Position numbers and translations under genes: made by a program. From Trogon surrucura (taxonomy: Eukaryota; Chordata; Aves; Trogoniformes; Trogonidae), in assembly GCA_020746105.1 (NCBI GenBank), contig CM036643.1:1600419-1664418 (forward strand): a stretch of 64,000 nucleotides of DNA. Reading direction: 5' to 3'. The notes under the pieces were generated by a model. That model made no database searches and was not told the origin of the DNA. It was given only the letters and a program-made list of their open reading frames with translations. Below are positions 51,938 through 62,400 of this stretch, piece after piece (within the stretch, counting starts at the first letter, position 1; each line of letters starts with the position of its first letter).

Positions 51938-54900
51938 TAAGGGACCTCATGTCATCCCATGTAGCCTTTATATCACAAAAACATTTGTGACAGGACCTGT
52001 TTCTCTGAGCAGATTTTGCTTACAAAATCTAGTACTTTTCTGTAGTACCAGGCCTGCTGGCTGGTGAATGGGTCTGGGTAGCTCTCCCATCTAGGATTTC
52101 AATATTCAGTGGCCTGAAAAGGTAAGCAGACTCCACTGGCTATTTGTACTTAAAATCCAAAGTGAAAACAGGGGTTTGTGTCTTTTTGCACACACCCTGA
52201 AGATTCTCAGAGTTATTTCCAAAGATCCCGTTTCAATTTTATTTAGCTCCATATTTTTTAATACTACATTTGTCTTTCTCTCCAAATAACTCTAGAACAA
52301 GCTTGGATGATTCCTCTCCCCTCTGATTTTTTTTAACCCTTTTTATGCATAAAGCAAAAGAACGATCGTGGTAAAGAGAGTGGCTAATCAAGCAGAAATG
52401 AATTGTGAATCACAAATTGTTTCTCCATTACTAACACTTAAGGAAAGGTCAAAGACATGCGTTCAACTTACCTAACTGCTTGCACAACCAGGCAAGCACA
52501 CGCACACACGTCACTCCCTTGGACTATGACATATGCTCTTACTGTAATTTCAGAAACTTTGGAACTTTTAATCTCTATACGTTATCCAGCCAGCACAAAC
52601 CAAGCCATTTAGAGCATCTTTGTATCACGTAAACAAACAGAAATTGCATTTTGCAGAGAATATTTATGTGAACAAATCCAGGCTTCTATTGACCTATTTA
52701 GTGTTTGAAGTAGAAAAACTGAATTTAGTTTTGTTATGAATGTATTAGCCAGTGTTTGCTAGTTCTTTATCTGTGATAAGGGCGTTTTTCATGTCAATTA
52801 TTTCAAACAATTACAAAAAACCTCAGGTTTCCAAAGTAGAAGTGTGCCCTACGAGTTGTACAACACAGCAAATACAGCAAGATTTTTTCAATCTGATCAA
52901 ATTAATATTTCACTAATACTCATAAACAAGCTGATTTAATTGTAATTGTGTGTTAGAGACTTTCTAGGTCGTACAGCCAAACATCTACTTTTCCAAATTG
53001 ACCTTCTAAACCTAGAACTGAGTTGGTAATGAAGCCTCTTCATCAGGAAGCAGGTATTAAAAAAGTGTTTCTCTAGCCAGAACATGTGGTTTAGTGAGAA
53101 CTGTTATCTAGAATCTAATGCGAAATGCAGAAAAATTTGGAGTTTTTTTTGCCTGGGTCCATCTCAAACAAGAAATTTCAAGTTTTAAAGAAGGGTGAGA
53201 GGGAAAGAGGATTCTGGAAAGAGAACAAGGACAGGACTTCAGGGAACCCAAAGCCAAACAATGTCTGTGCACCTGTAGATTTTCATATCCTGGCAGATTA
53301 ATCACGATAAAGAACTCAAGAGGCACAAAGCGCCAAACTCAATCAATATTGGCAAAGGTCCAGAAATAGCTGAAGAAGCTTTTCCATCTGAATTCGTGGA
53401 TGTGGCAGTCCTTCTTCCTTAAACCACAGCTACCTGCTACTCCAGTTACCCAGCAATAGCAGCACATGAATTTGCTGAATTTTGCCCCTTTATCCATCCA
53501 TCTGCTTTTGTGTGGTCCCCCAGACATGTTTTCCTGAATCCACAGCCACCCAGGAAGAAATTCCAGGGGACCACAGAGACTAAGCCAAGGCCTCTACTTT
53601 CAGTTACGACACTGGATGTAACCTTGCCTCCCCAAAAACTTTTCTTAACAACCAAAATGGGCCTTTGTTAGTATACATTGATTCACAAAAAAAAGCATCA
53701 GGAAATATTTTCTCATTACCCATAAAAAAGGTGCAACACAGAAACGTAAAAACTCATCAGAGCTACTGTCTTCCTTTCTGTTACGTGTCCACCCTGAACT
53801 TAAATATCTAAGAGATGAATGTGTGCTTGTGCCCTTCTTAAGGGTGTAGACTAGTCCCTATTCCTGCTCGTTTCATGCTCAGGTTAACGCACGCTGACCT
53901 TTTCAAGCAGCAAGTTTCTTATTTACCTTACCTAGAGGGAAAGTACCATATTCTAATTTTAAAATCCTTGGCTGTAAGGTACAAGCAGGCGTGTCACTCG
54001 CCAAACCCTCAACAAAGTGCTGACATTATGCAAGGTGCTTTAGTTTAAGAACATTTCACTTTGACCATCGGGCTCATCTTCTTCACTTGGTCGTGAGAGC
54101 TATTTCCGTGTTACCAAGAGCACGGCAGATACCGAAGGGAGCTTTAGACTCATGCTGGCAAAACTATAATCTTACAAGAAAAAAAAGATGGATTGGACAA
54201 CAAATTTATCTCGATGCAAACGGAAGTTTATATATATTATCGTAGCATTATGTTGCTTTCCAGGTAAGTTTAAATTTTTGCTACTTTGACAGAAAATCTC
54301 TTTCCGTATATCCAATATATAAATGTCTGCGTATTTTTCAAATGAGATTGCTACCACCATAACCAAAGATAACATATTTTACTCATGTCTGTGTATTTCA
54401 AACAATACTGTTGATTAAATCTCTTCAGAATTCACCGTGTGGCGCGAGTGAAAACGCTTTGCCACAACCCTTTTGAGTGACGTGCTTATCTTGCTCATTG
54501 CCCGATCATTTCTTAGCGCTTGCGTTTGCTCAAGATTTCATCAGTTAAAAGGAGAAGATAACGAAGCGGCAGGCATATGGGTTTTCCAGTTTTAGCGACT
54601 ATAAACGGGGAGGTAATAACAAAAGTTGAGCTGATCTGATTTCATTTAGCAAAAGCCAGAATATAAACTGAGCTGTTGGGCTTTAGCAACCAAAGCAAAC
54701 TTCTTACGTTTCATTAGAAGAATGAGATGTTAATATTTGCTTTGTAAATTGCTCGTGTACAATCCTCGGTTAAGATGTTAGTTCATAAAAAGAGGAGGGA
54801 AAAAAAAGAAGTCCAAATCAGAAACGTTTCTAGAAAATAATCAAGCTAGAGATATTTTGAAAATGTTACAATCCTTTCAAACTGTGTATTTTTTAGCCAT

Positions 54901-55820
54901 GAAAAAGCAGCATGTGACAATCAAGAATGACATTTTCAATAGCAACAAACTGGCAGAGATCTGAGGCTCCAGAATTGCTCAAGTCACTGAAATGATTTTT
55001 CTTAAGAAATGAAAATTTGCCTTGTAAATACCTCTGAATTTAAAATCTAGAAAGCATTTTATCCTCTAAAAATTCGAGATATTTTTAAAATTCAAGTTTG
55101 AATTATTTGATTTCTATATGGAAAAGCAGTTTTATGGTAGCAATTACCCAAAGGAGTATAAATATAATTTTCTAAAATAAATAAGACACTTAGGAGCTTC
55201 CATCCCAGTGACTTAACAGAGCTGTCCAAGCACATGTACTCAAGTGAATTAATTCAAATTAATGGAAAAGTTTCAAGTGCACTGGTAAAAATATACAAAA
55301 TCCCTTTGTTCACACAACCAGTAGCTTAATTGATATTAATTAGTTTTAAAATAAAGGCAATTAGGGCTGGTTTAATTATAAATTAGAGGGGATACACAGG
55401 AGCTAAACATCACTTTAAATGAAAAGGGCTCAAAAAAAAATATGTATTAAAAGAATTGTATTAATTTAGATTAATTTTCTCTCCCAGGAGCCTTTTGGCT
55501 GTTTTCATCTTAGCTGGTGCACAGAAATCTGCCACAAAGATTTTGGCCCAGAGACGGATTTTAACGGGTTGGCATTTTGCCAGGTGATGTGAAAAAACAC
55601 TACCTAGTGCCATGCGGATTTCTGACTAGGATCAGGAAACCCACGGCGCGTTGTAGTACGCGTACTGCGACGGGGCTTCGGTATTTCAGTGAATTCTTTG
55701 CGAATAGCGCCCCAAGAGAAGGACAAGTAATCGCATCCTTGGTTCTACAGCTGGCACATTCAATCTCGGTATTTCAATGTGCGCAAAATTACTACTGAAA
55801 GATGAGTATATCCAATTACT
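51938..55820. other. AT-rich non-coding, nothing recognised
   Basis: No repeat family or exon recognised over 3.9 kb. All frames are short. Confidence 0.5.
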
Positions 55821-55825
55821 CTTAG
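55821..55825. repeat. Left 5-bp target duplication of the LTR
   Basis: CTTAG directly before the LTR start TGTCCTGGG. The same five bases follow the LTR end at 56893-56897. Five base pairs is the duplication size expected for the ERVL type. Confidence 0.8.
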
Positions 55826-56003
55826 TGTCCTGGGTTTAGCTAAAAACCCAGTCCTGTTTAGTGATTTTTACTTTCCAGTTTAGTGTCTCCTAAAAGGCTG
55901 CACGTTCTGCAGTCAGCAGTATGTTTTTGCAGACAGGGTGTGCTACTGGCAGTGATAACACCTGATGTTTGCAGCCACTGCCTGGGGCTGGGATGCAGAA
56001 AGG

Positions 56004-56103
56004 CTCTTGCTTATATATATTCCTCTTGCTTATATATATTCCTGTATATATTCCTCTTGCTTATATACATTCCTATATATATTTCTATATATACTCTTGC
56101 TTA
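56004..56103. repeat. CTCTTGCTTATAT tandem repeat inside the LTR
   Basis: CTCTTGCTTATA occurs at 56004, 56023 and 56054, and CTCTTGCTTA again at 56094-56103, separated by TATAT and TTCCT runs of unequal length. The last copy is cut by the SINE; the rest of that copy, TATATATTCCT, is found at 56283 on the far side. Confidence 0.85.
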
Positions 56104-56282
56104 TTAGCTCAGTGGGTTGAGCGTGGTGCTTGAAGCACCAAAGGTCGCGGGTTCGATTCCCGTTCGGTTCTCACGTGTTGCCTGACCTAGTCGAGAGGTG
56201 GTGTCCCTGCCCACAACAGGGAAGTTGGATTAAAATGATCTCTAAGGTCCCTTCCAACCCAGGCCATTCTATGATTCTATGA
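56104..56282 (+). mobile_element. tRNA-derived SINE with CR1 tail
   Basis: The head is tRNA-like: A box TAGCTCAGTGGG (56105-56116), anticodon arm TGGTG-CTTGAAG-CACCA and B box GGTTCGATTCC (56150-56160), most like tRNA-Ile by eye. From about 56189 the sequence becomes a CR1 3' UTR ending ATTCTATGATTCTATGA. This is the build of the tRNA-Ile/CR1 SINEs known in passerines: transcribed by RNA polymerase III and mobilised by the CR1 enzyme through the shared tail. It begins at the tRNA position after the acceptor stem, so it is either slightly 5' truncated or a variant. Confidence 0.85.
56105..56172 (+). other. tRNA-like head of the SINE (not a tRNA gene)
   Basis: The D, anticodon and T arms can be drawn, but the 5' strand of the acceptor stem is missing and the sequence runs straight into the CR1 tail, so it cannot yield a normal tRNA. 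The seven-base loop CTTGAAG would place TGA in the anticodon, although the body is not of the long-variable-arm serine type. Confidence 0.7.
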
Positions 56283-56892
56283 TATATATTCCTATAGTGC
56301 CCAAGGCCACTGCTGGCTCTTGTGTGCCACACTGGGGGTGCTGGGTAGTAAGAGGGGGCACAAGGAAGTGAAAGGTTGCACCTCCGGGGGTAATAGACAG
56401 GACAGGTGACCAACGAGAGGATTCCATCCCATATATGTCATATCTAGTATAAATTGAGTGATCACGGGAGTTTCGGCCCTTTCTTCGCCTTTTTCGCCCC
56501 TTTTCTGCAATGGCCAGTGTCCAGAGAGGACTCCATCTGACCTCCTGCTTTTGATCCGGATCCTGAGTTCCCGAATCCAGCTCCCTGTATCCAGCTCCCG
56601 CCGCCGCTGAGCCTGGGGTTTCCCCAGTGCCTCCTGCTCTGCAGCACCAGTGGGGACTGATATCAGGGGAAGGAGTTGGGTTTGATACCGGGCTACTATC
56701 TATAGTTGTATATAGTTCTTTTATCTTTTCACCATTATTTCCATTATTTTCATTAAAACTGTTCTAGTTTTCCTTCCCTAACCCATAAGTCTCTCTGCCT
56801 CATTCCCTTTTCTCTACCCATTTTGGGAGGGGAAGAGGGGGTTAGAGAGCGTCCGTCCGCGTCAGTGGCCGGCCCAGCCCTAACCTGTGACA

Positions 56893-56897
56893 CTTAG
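56893..56897. repeat. Right 5-bp target duplication of the LTR
   Basis: CTTAG directly after the LTR end TGTGACA, identical to the left copy at 55821-55825. Confidence 0.8.
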
Positions 56898-57600
56898 ACA
56901 AACGTGGGCTTCCAGTTTGCCGGCTAGTGATACAACGAGGTTACACCTCTCTGCTGGGAGCTTGCTTGCATAGCCTGAAAGCAAATCACACCTCCCTCGG
57001 TAAAGAGAGCAGACGTTGTTCTACATCACAGGAACGTTGTAAAAGTATTGATACCAAGGTACCGATCTAGTGGCTACACCAAATGAAGGTACAAGACAAA
57101 ATTAGCTCGCTGTGTCTTGCCTCTGAACTTCCGAGTCTTTATTTTGTGGTAAACATTAGTATTACTGTGCCTGTTATTTTTTTAAGGTTCTGCAGCCTCC
57201 CAAGCCCTCTCACGCACAAAAATTCTAGAGCCTCACTCCAATGACTTTGGAATCTAAAAAGACAACAAACATCAAGGAACAGGGAAGGGGAAGTGCATTA
57301 TTTTTGCGTATAAAGGCTAGAGCTGTGCTTTGCTTAGCACTGGATCATAGCTAACAAGTCAAGCTAAGAAGGAGTGTTTGTTAGTTTGCTCTGCACAGCA
57401 CGTTAATGTGGCAATACAGCCTCTAGACTGGAGGTGGCTCATGGCCAAGCGGCTCCAGGTGGGTGCACAGCAAGCTCAGGTCTTCTGGCAGCACAAGCAG
57501 AACAAAAATTTGCACGCAAAAGGCCACACAAATTCTTCTCCTCAGTTGCCCACCAAGTGTATTGTGATAAAAAAGAAATTGTTTGCTAGGGTGCTGGAAT
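56898..57600. other. Non-coding, nothing recognised
   Basis: Spacer between the solo LTR and the next CR1. The 178-codon frame that starts at 57378 is mostly antisense CR1 and not a gene. Confidence 0.5.
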
Positions 57601-58072
57601 ATCATAGAACCATAGAATGGTTTGGCTTTGAAGGGACCTTCAGATTCATCTTATTCCAACTCTCCTGCCATGGGCAGGGACACCTCCCACCAGAGCAGGT
57701 TGCTCAACGCCCCATCCAGCCTGGCCTCGAACACTTCCACGGAGGGGGCTTCCACAACTTCTCTGGGCAACTTGTGCCAGTGCCTCAGACCCTCATAGTG
57801 AAGAATTTCTTTCCCATGTCTAGTCTAAATCTATCCTGCTCCACTTCGGAACAATTGCCCCTTGTCCTATCACTACATGCCCTTGTAAACAGTCCCTCCC
57901 CAGCTTTCTTGTAGGACCCCTTTAAGTAGTGAAAAGCTGCTATAAGGTCTGCCCGGAGCCTTCTCCAGGCTGAAGTGCCCCAACTCTCTCAGCTTGTCCT
58001 TGTAGGGGAGGTGCTGCAACCCCCTGATCATCTTCATGATCCTCCTCTGGACTTGACTCAACAAGTCCATTG
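57601..58072 (-). mobile_element. CR1 LINE 3' fragment with ORF2 remnant
   Basis: The plus strand starts ATCATAGAACCATAGAATGG, the reversed CR1 end. The minus strand encodes QVQRRIMKMIRGLQHLPYKD and LRELGHFSLEKA, the CR1 ORF2 C-terminus, with frameshifts. The 5' edge of the element near 58072 is uncertain. Confidence 0.9.
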
Positions 58073-59470
58073 TCATATGATAGTGGTTCTTTATATTCTG
58101 AATAGCTTGGTCGAAGTACCTCTTCCTTTCCCCATTCTTTCTCTCTCTAACAGCACAAGCTGGGAGAGAAGATCAACCCTCGTAGCTTCCTGGTGGGTGT
58201 CAAGTGTTACCTAACCAGGCTGGTATGCCTCACAAGGAGAGAATTTATTGAGGTGACAGAGCCAACCTGACAGGGGAGAGACCGCAGAGATACCGGGTGT
58301 GATTTCTGTAAAGGATTATTAATAGAATGAGCCCCTCCTTAGAAACATACAATCTAGATGATCTGAAATATTTGCATATACCTCAAGGGAAGAGCCTAAC
58401 TCTTTCAGGCTGACAAACGCACAGGTATTGTGCTGTCATGCGGTGAAGCAGACGTAGCTGATAAGCAGATTCTTCAGGTGCTGCCAACTCAGGGGGACTG
58501 AAGAAAAAAGCCAACAACATTATTAGATAATGCTTATGTAAGAAGCAGCTTGAAAAAACGTTGGGCTTCTTCAGAGGTTTTTGTTTTCCTGGACCCCTTT
58601 ATTGATCTGACTATCTAGTGTTGTTTTGAAATCTGAGAATGACAAGCGTCACTTAACTGTATGTCGCTCAGTGAAATTTATTCAAATTCTTGAAGTATCT
58701 CAGAGTTCTCAAGAAGCTACTCTAGCAATCTCTGAACAGTCGGTCTTTGGCCCTCTAGTCACGGCTTGTGGAAAACTGGGGAGGTCAAAAAGAATTGGGG
58801 TAGGAAGGTGATTTCTTATTGGAAAGGAATGATTTGATCTTGGAGGAATATCACTTATCTTCACTGCAATAAGAAGAAAATTAGAACTCACCACTAAAAA
58901 TTAACAAGGCCATACTAAATCATAAAAGGTTAAGAAGGAAAAAAAAAGAACAAACTGTCACAATCCAATCTCATTTCCCTTTTTGACAAGGGCTTTAGAT
59001 CAACGGGAAACTCTCCGATACATTAAGCATTTAATCAGATGTTTACCAATGACTGACATAAAACTTTTCCAAAAGAAGTTATAATCTGAGGTATGGAAAA
59101 ATTCTAAGAGATGGCTGTTCACCTTGATGCAAATTTTGGGTTAAAAAAAAAAAGAAAAGAATTTATGGTCAGCTATAAAATGAAATTGTGTTGTAAATGA
59201 CATAATTCCGAGTTATGTGCCACAGGTCCGATTTTTCAGGACTGCTTTGAAAGATGGTATACAGAATGATAAGGCAGAAAATTGAGCAAATACTTTTGAA
59301 CACAGCATTAGAATTCAAAAGTTTCGAACACCACCCCGCCGAACATCTCTTATAAATTACAGTAGATGAAATTAGTGTCCCAATAAGTTAAAATGATGCT
59401 GTTGAGCAGTCAATGATGTTTTACTTTAACAATTCCACTCTGAATGACTCCTTAGAGAACTGATTCTTAA
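58073..59470. other. Intron or flank upstream of the mucin exon
   Basis: AT-rich, short frames only. No recognised repeat. The last bases (from about 59471) already resemble the edge of a mucin repeat unit. Confidence 0.45.
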
Positions 59471-59474
59471 AGCT

Positions 59475-59492
59475 TAATCCTCTTCTACTCCA
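59475..59492 (+). promoter_or_regulatory. Probable 3' splice site of the mucin exon
   Basis: TAATCCTCTTCTACTCCAG is pyrimidine-rich and ends in AG at 59491-59493 depending on which G is used; the model here has the exon starting with AGCCAATATC. An in-frame TAA at 59475-59477 closes the reading frame just upstream, so an exon boundary is needed somewhere in these bases. The segment is itself homologous to the repeat-internal GCTTCAACCTCTGCCACTCC, which means the acceptor, if used, sits in a decayed repeat unit. Confidence 0.5.
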
Positions 59493-62400
59493 GAGCCAAT
59501 ATCTGCCCAACAGACCACCTCCACACTCCTCCCCACCACAGCAGGAGCAACGAGCACAGATCTTTCAACAACCACGGCTGTCACTTCCAACCCAGCTAGA
59601 ACATCTACTGCTGGTCTTGGCACAAGCACAGTGATGGAGACAACAGCCCCTTCCAGCACGGCTCTTCCAGAAACCTCCACCAGTGCTGCTGGCACAAGCT
59701 CAAGGCCAGCCACCACCTCGGCTACTACCCCGAGCACCACTGTGGAGAGCACTTCCTCAGCTGAGACCACACCTACACCCACCTCCAGGCTGGCCACAAC
59801 ACTGACTTCCTCCACTGCTACTAGGAGAGGAACATCAACCCTCGAATATTCCACAGTGGCCACCTCAAATGTGATGGAGAGCACCAGCACGGTTGCCCAG
59901 ACCACAGCTCCTCCTTCTGACACTACAGCTTCAACCTCTGCCACTCCAGAGCCAACACCTCCCCTCGAGACCACCTCCACACTCCTCTCCACCACAGCAG
60001 GAGCAACGAGCACAGACCTTTCAACAGCCATGGTTGTCACATCCAGCCCAGCTAGAACATCTACTGCTGGTCTTGGCACAAGCACAGTGATGGAGACAAC
60101 AGCCTCTTCCAGCATGGCTCTTCCAGAAACCTCCACCAGTGCTGCTGGCACAAGCTCAAGGACAGCCACCACCTCGGCTACTACCCCGAGCACTACTGTG
60201 GAGAGCACTTCCCCAGCTGAGACCACACCTACACCCACCTCCAGGCTGGCCACAACACTGACTTCCTCCACTGCTACTAGTAGTGAAAAATCAACCCTAT
60301 ATTCCACAGTGGCCACCTCAAATGTGATGGAGAGCACCAGCACACTTGCCCAGACTAGAGCTTCATCCTCTGCCACTCCACCTTCAACCTCTGCCACTCT
60401 GGAGCCAACATCTCCCTTCGAGACCACCTCCACACTCCTCTCCACCACAGCAGGAGCAACGAGCACAGGCCTTGCCACAACCACGGCTGTCACTTCCAGC
60501 CCAGCTAGAACATCTACTGCTGGTCTTGGCACAAGCACAGTGATGGAGACAACAGCCTCTTCCAGCACGGCTCTTCCAGAAACCTCCACCAGTGCTGCTG
60601 GCACAAGCTCAAGGCCAGCCACCACCTCGGCTACTACCCCGAGCACCACTGTGGAGACCACTTCCCCAGCTGAGACCACACCTACACCCACCTCCAGGCT
60701 GGCCACAACATTGACATCCTCCTCTGCTACTAGTAGTGAAAAATCAACCCTATATTCCACGGCGGCCACCTCAAATGTGATGGAGAGCACCAGCACAGTT
60801 GCCCAGACCACAGCTTCATCCTCTGCCACTCCACCTTCAACCTCTGCCACTCCAGAGCCAACGTCTCCCCTCGAGACCACCTCCACACTCCTCTCCACCA
60901 CAGCAGGAGCAACGAGCACAGGCCTTGGCACAACCACGGCTGTCACTTCCAGCCCAGCTAGAACATCTACTGCTGGTCTTGGCACAAGCACAGTGATGGA
61001 GACAACAGCCTCTTCCAGCACGGCTCTTCCAGAAACCTCCACCAGTGCTGCTGGCACAAGCTCAAGGACAGCCACCACCTCGGCTACTACCCCGAGCACT
61101 ACTGTGGAGAGCACTTCCCCAGCTGAGACCACACCTACACCCACCTCCAGGCTGGCCACAACACTGACTTCCTCCACTGCTACTAGTAGTGAAAAATCAA
61201 CCCTATATTCCACAGTGGCCACCTCAAATGTGATGGAGAGCACCAGCACACTTGCCCAGACTAGAGTTTCATCCTCTGCCATTCCACCTTCAACCTCTGC
61301 CACTCTAGAGCCAGCATCTCCCTTCGAGACCACCTCCACACTCCTCTCCACCACAGCAGGAGCAACGAGCACAAATCTTTCAACAACCATGGTTGTCACT
61401 TCCAGCCCAGCTAGAATATCTACTGCTGGTCTTGGCACAAGCACAGTGATGGAGACAACAGCCCCTTCCAGCACGGCTCTTCCAGAAACCTCCACCAGTG
61501 CTGCTGGCACAAGCTCAAGGCCAGCCACCACCTCGGCTACTACCCCGAGCAAAATTGTGGAGAGCACTTCCTCAGCTGAGACCACACCTACACCCACCTC
61601 CAGGCTGGCCACAACACTGACTTCCTCCTCTGCTACTAGGAGAGGAACATCAACCCTCGAATATTCCACAGTGGCCAGTTCCACTGTGGTGGAGAGCACC
61701 AGCACGGTTGCCCAGACCACAGCTCCTCCTTCTGACATAACAGCTTCAACCTCTGCCACTCCAGAGCCAACACATCCCCTCGAGACCACCTCCACACTCC
61801 TCTCCACCACAGCAGGAGCAACGAGCCCAGACCTTTCAACAGCCATGGCTGTCACTTCCAGCCCAGCTAGAACATCTACTGCTGGTCTTGGCACAAGCAC
61901 AGTGATGGAGACAACAGCCCCTTCCAGCACGGCTCTTCCAGAAAGCTCCACCAGTTCTGCTGGCACAAGCTCAAGGCCAGCCACCACCTCGGCTACTACC
62001 TCGACCACCACTGTGGAGAGCACTTCCTCAGCTGAGACCACACCTACACCCACCTCCAGGCTGGCCACAACATTGACTTCCTCTTCTGCTAGTAGTAGTG
62101 AAAAATCAACCCTATATTCCACGGCGGCCACCTCAAATATGATGGAGAGCACCAGCACACTTGTCCAGACCACAGCTTCATCCTCTGCCACTCCACCTTC
62201 AACTTCTGCCACTCCAGAGCCAACATCTCCCCTCGTGACCACCTCCACACTCCTCTCCACCACAGCAGGAGCAACGAGCACAGGCCTTGCCACAACCACA
62301 GCTGTCACTTCCAGCCCAGCTAGAACATCTACTGCTGGTCTTGGCACAAGCACAGTGATGGAGACAACAGCCTCTTCCAGCACGGCTCTTCCAGAAACCT

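Larger units (their letters stand above)
55826..56892 (+). mobile_element. Solo LTR of an avian endogenous retrovirus
   Basis: It starts TGTCCTGGGTTTAGC and ends AACCTGTGACA (TG...CA) between perfect CTTAG duplications. Inside are an LTR-like promoter (TATAAA at 56448-56453), a polyadenylation signal (ATTAAA at 56752-56757) and a pyrimidine-rich stretch before a GC-rich 3' end, the order seen in avian ERVL LTRs. No gag, pol or env sequence is present, so it is a solo LTR left by recombination between two LTRs. Its 1067 bp include a SINE insertion of 179 bp and an expanded TA-rich tandem repeat. The family name is not assigned. Confidence 0.8.

Noticed and set aside
51693-52067. 124-codon frame with a Phe-Leu run
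   Set aside because: Created by the CTTTTT microsatellite.
56105-56172. Stand-alone tRNA gene
   Set aside because: The acceptor stem is incomplete and the sequence continues directly into a CR1 tail; it is the head of a SINE.
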